From: an uncultured Bacilli bacterium
GTDB taxonomy: Bacteria > Bacillota_I > Bacilli_A > RF39 > UBA660
Assembly (NCBI GenBank): GCA_944331715.1
Contig: CALVIP010000007.1
Location: forward strand, 1-37,892
Direction of reading: 5' to 3'
DNA length: 37,892 nt
Part shown: piece by piece, positions 35,901-37,892 of the stretch
How the letters are laid out: every line of letters begins with the position of its first letter
Position numbering within the stretch: the stretch's first letter is position 1
Notes under the pieces: generated by a model
Told to the model about the DNA's origin: nothing
Seen by the model: only the letters and a program-made list of their open reading frames with translations
Database searches by the model: none
Position numbers and translations under genes: made by a program

Positions 35901-37886
35901 TTGAAAGAAATTATTTTCATCTTTAAGAAATAAATCATAATTAACAATTCTAAACTTACCAAATTTATTATTAACTATTCCATTATTATTAGCAATATCT
36001 TTTTCTATAAGTTTTCGTAATTGATAATAAATCGCTTTAGCATTTTCTAAATCTAATCCATTATCTTTACAATATTTAACAATATTTTTAAATAAATCAG
36101 TAACATCAATATTTAATTCATTTCCTAAAGTATTATCAGGATTATATAAAGTATCCATAAATTCTTCAAACATTCTTCTATATTCCATATCATCAATAGA
36201 GTCTATTGTGCTAGGTAATCCTCCATCAAAAGTTACTTTTGATTTAGAAGAAAGTTGATTAACAAGTCTTATAGCAGCTTGTTTAGTTTTTTCATCAGGA
36301 AATTTATTATAATTATTTAATTGTTCGAGACGAAGTTTAATAGCAGATCTAACAGCAGCAAGTGCTTCTTCTTGAGAAACTCCAGTTTTAATTATAGTAT
36401 AGTCAACTAATTCATCAATAACATCATTAAGTTCTTTACTTCCAAATCCTTTAGTTATAGCATCTAATGTTCTTTGTTTTGTAGTAGGATTTTGAAGCAT
36501 ACCATTAAATTGTTGACCTATATCATCAATATCAACTTTTGCATAAGTACCATATCCTAAGCTTTCACTAAAATCTTCTGCAATTTGTTCAGTAGCAATT
36601 TTATCTTCTTCTCTTATAGAAATATCATTATATTCTTCTTGAGGAATTTCTTCAATAGTACGAGAACCATCAGGATTAATAATTTCAACTTTAACAAATC
36701 CTTTTTTAACTTGATTATTAGTTTGTTCATTCTCTACGGGCGGAGCTTCTTGAGGATTTACAGCAACTTCTTGAGGTTGTTGTTCATTATTAGTTTCTTC
36801 ACTAGCAGTTTCTGTCGAACCAGATTGAGTTTCCTCCCCCGTAGAGGGATTACTCTCATTCTCCACTTCTTCTCTTGCTCTTCTAGTTCCATTGTCTATT
36901 TCTTCATTTCCACTAACAATTCTCTCTTCTCTAGAACTAGTTCCGTTTCGTTCTTCTTCAATCTTTTCAGTTAAATCAAGCAATCGTCTTGTATATCTAT
37001 TAGTAGATTTAGAACCTATCTTAATAAGTTTTAAACTTTCTTTAAGTTCATCAGAAATATTTTCTTCTTTAAGAATATTATTTAATGCTTCATTAAGATT
37101 AGGTTGAGAATTAAGATAATTAACAACATTGTTATATGCCTTATCTAATCTATAATTTCCTATACCTTCAAGAGCATTATAAAATTCTTCATATATTTCT
37201 TTATATTGTTGTTTATTGTTAGGAATAATAGATTTGGAATATTCATTAATAATAGATTCTTGAACATATCTATTATATTGATTTTTAATATTATCACTAA
37301 GTTGATTTAATGAAGTACCAAAATTATCAAAATTATCATTCATCCATTTAGTAAATCTATTATACATTTCATTAATATTAGCAATAGAATCTAAATTAAG
37401 TATATCTACAACTTCTTGAATAGTACCAAAAGTAGTATTATTTTTTATATATTCTAATATAAATTTCTTTTTATTTTGTATCTCCTTTAATCTTTCTTCA
37501 TAAGCTTGAGTTGAAAGTAAATCTCTTCTAGTAATAAGATTTCCATTTTTATCTACAGCAGTAACTCTAGCATCAGAACCTTTTTCATATTGACTTTTAA
37601 TATATGCTTCTTCTTCATTAAGTTGTTCTAAAAGAACATTTACTGATGCTGAAATTTGAGCATCTTTTGCTTCTTGAGAAAGATTAATAAATTCACTATC
37701 GCTTTCAAGTCTAGAAAGTTGATCCTCTAAAAGAATATCATTATATTCTGTGTTCTGTTTTTGTCTTACAATTTGTCTTGCAGCAAGTTCAGTTGCTTGT
37801 CTATTTTGAGTAGCAGTAGAATTTTGAAGTTTTATAATAGCATCTTCATATTGATTAGCAACTTCATCCATTTTATCAACAAACAT
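32937..37886 (-). CDS. Giant late protein with zincin metallopeptidase domain (5' end may extend past the window)
   Basis: At least 1649 residues. The zinc protease motif HENVH lies at residues 1352-1356 (LMRILIHENVHARVNSSG), with NEWLAEVFSQ about 70 residues later as the likely third zinc ligand region. Two long disordered acidic linkers flank ordered parts: about 330-420 (ESNPSTGEETQSGSTETASE...) and about 1500-1610, the latter very Asp/Glu/Asn/Thr-rich. N-terminal 150 residues are coiled coil. Crass-like phages place a zincin-containing giant protein beside the virion RNA polymerase, and these proteins are packaged. It may mature or release the polymerase, which is inference. The frame stays open to the window edge (AGT AAA before ATG 37886), so the true start may lie further right. 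GC-rich repeat copies lie in both linkers. Confidence 0.82.
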   Translation of the reverse strand: MFVDKMDEVANQYEDAIIKLQNSTATQNRQATELAARQIVRQKQNTEYNDILLEDQLSRLESDSEFINLSQEAKDAQISASVNVLLEQLNEEEAYIKSQYEKGSDARVTAVDKNGNLITRRDLLSTQAYEERLKEIQNKKKFILEYIKNNTTFGTIQEVVDILNLDSIANINEMYNRFTKWMNDNFDNFGTSLNQLSDNIKNQYNRYVQESIINEYSKSIIPNNKQQYKEIYEEFYNALEGIGNYRLDKAYNNVVNYLNSQPNLNEALNNILKEENISDELKESLKLIKIGSKSTNRYTRRLLDLTEKIEEERNGTSSREERIVSGNEEIDNGTRRAREEVENESNPSTGEETQSGSTETASEETNNEQQPQEVAVNPQEAPPVENEQTNNQVKKGFVKVEIINPDGSRTIEEIPQEEYNDISIREEDKIATEQIAEDFSESLGYGTYAKVDIDDIGQQFNGMLQNPTTKQRTLDAITKGFGSKELNDVIDELVDYTIIKTGVSQEEALAAVRSAIKLRLEQLNNYNKFPDEKTKQAAIRLVNQLSSKSKVTFDGGLPSTIDSIDDMEYRRMFEEFMDTLYNPDNTLGNELNIDVTDLFKNIVKYCKDNGLDLENAKAIYYQLRKLIEKDIANNNGIVNNKFGKFRIVNYDLFLKDENNFFQSLIDAYDTVDTIDNKYHIRVSNGINTGNGALVLNNSKAIETVISRNIGKKAIIRFNGKSEDPNSAVISVYDEELNREVEIGYIPFVDISADNTEIKLRTADVPIDVKKKNGEFRFVVKTTENGINLNLDDIVYDILQNSDDIYNILRDFALYRYGVAINRPGEKIQDANKRLKIELIDFYNSPIIQKLINSSNGYYKEVNDPNLTIEQKATLVAQNLSNIIFYNKTDTIINSKRRLLSSYENFKEKILDNYKTTKTIEDSLNNSIKGEIAITLQTAANRDLILTEEERNISDIKLDASKNTLVFIDEKGDIQTEDGTKGLRNTPNFNMGTMGFLIEDYEGNPFVATFTSANSISDVTPELYKAIETEIKTALDDYYNAKTKVEIDAAFIKLKNTLMNLINTNKDGLFKGFRVFYNEDRQSIDITSSSNIKTNLISFYKFSNYIKYDKATKQYRRPDNTIVDFDSISEEEYLSYIMKTTMVRTGNSGAITEYMSDFDKATSRILTIIKNRLTYNNTGFTIRNNNQQNAGNNPHFYKENGRIVIEVGNYKRTYDSFGDLILKSKAFNTRQGIDENGSYFRLKNLTKSLYFNVDIIEKTEDNNINTDRIEQATLNKPVKTVDVLIDNGYSVSDSLIFTNETNPFVPLDIYYNPNDKTDRKAYTQKDTNNIVITPEGLKYLRDNPKQLMRILIHENVHARVNSSGFFRDRQGTVRINYVLETLRQFEEHLNNDNADTKLVKDLKDFLAEFRKEHSDLYKSDTRYSKEKLANEWLAEVFSQSTLANYLNEIEYKEDNIKLVGEKEQHETLFSKLIDLLLQFFHKINKNSILDQLNRISRLVPVTVTSNTNSGNTRKTNKEIEVNTREDLTLFPVEGEVGIEPSSTSIEDNSTNTNETANEDIVTTEENSNNEDYDIFATDDDTDINLDTDDLASVIEPVSSEEEFVLSNTAIQTGNFIRANDMSDFVREFGLANRSIMASELASNRIKYYCR
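33288..33301 (+). repeat. GC-rich element, copy 11
   Basis: TCCCTCTACGGGGA. In the second disordered linker of the zincin protein, read as FPVEGE. Confidence 0.85.
36729..36745 (+). repeat. GC-rich element, copy 12
   Basis: ATTCTCTACGGGCGGAG. In the first disordered linker of the zincin protein, read as APPVENE. Confidence 0.8.
36831..36849 (-). repeat. GC-rich element, copy 13 (inverted)
   Basis: TTCCTCCCCCGTAGAGGGA. In the same linker, about 90 bases from copy 12 and inverted to it, read as NPSTGEE. Confidence 0.85.
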
Positions 37887-37892
37887 TTTACT

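Noticed and set aside
102-36849. The GC-rich element as a CRISPR array
   Set aside because: Copies are kilobases apart, on both strands and mostly inside genes, with no regular spacing or cas genes.
18725-37886. Late genes needing amber readthrough
   Set aside because: Both giant frames are open with the standard code from start to TAA.

Overview
The window looks like a fragment of a tailed-phage genome of the crAss-like group (Crassvirales), whose known hosts are gut Bacteroidota. The evidence is gene content and layout. There is a family B DNA polymerase followed by an SNF2-like helicase and a DnaG-like primase, a full set of nucleotide-metabolism genes, and on the opposite strand two giant late genes. 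The larger giant gene carries a DFDVD motif of the kind used by the crAss-like virion RNA polymerase. The DNA is very AT-rich, genes lack Shine-Dalgarno sequences, and coding density is very high. Genus and host cannot be fixed from the sequence alone.

Left part, plus strand (1-18190): replication and nucleotide module. The DNA polymerase gene enters from the left edge. It is split inside its catalytic motif A by a group I intron (183-1307) that carries a GIY-YIG/NUMOD1 homing endonuclease. Then follow a degenerate SNF2-like helicase, a RecT-like annealing protein, an Ala-rich protein of unknown role, an SSB-like protein with an acidic DDDDLPF tail, a primase, three unknown genes, an ATP-dependent DNA ligase with a possible WGR-like N-terminus, and a small unknown gene. 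After a terminator and a 240-base gap comes a second cluster: dNMP kinase, ThyX, small unknown proteins, a Gp157-like protein, a DUF932 protein, dUTPase, a membrane-anchored coiled-coil protein and two small unknown genes. Many genes overlap as ATGA or TAATG, so translational coupling is likely. Together they would copy the genome and supply dTTP and other dNTPs.

Right part, minus strand (18339-37886): late module, read right to left. A zincin-containing giant protein (at least 1649 aa) comes first, then a 130-base gap holding a perfect 16-bp inverted repeat, then a 4693-aa RNA polymerase polyprotein, then a small HExxH membrane protein translationally coupled to it. The two strands converge on a strong GC-rich terminator at 18293-18340.

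The most unusual signal is a family of short GC-rich elements with core CTCTACGGG(G). At least 13 core copies and several degenerate ones are scattered through both modules and both strands. They stand out sharply from the AT-rich background. They are read in all three frames, mostly at predicted linkers or loops, and two intergenic copies form a long hairpin. They resemble the mobile GC clusters of AT-rich mitochondrial genomes.
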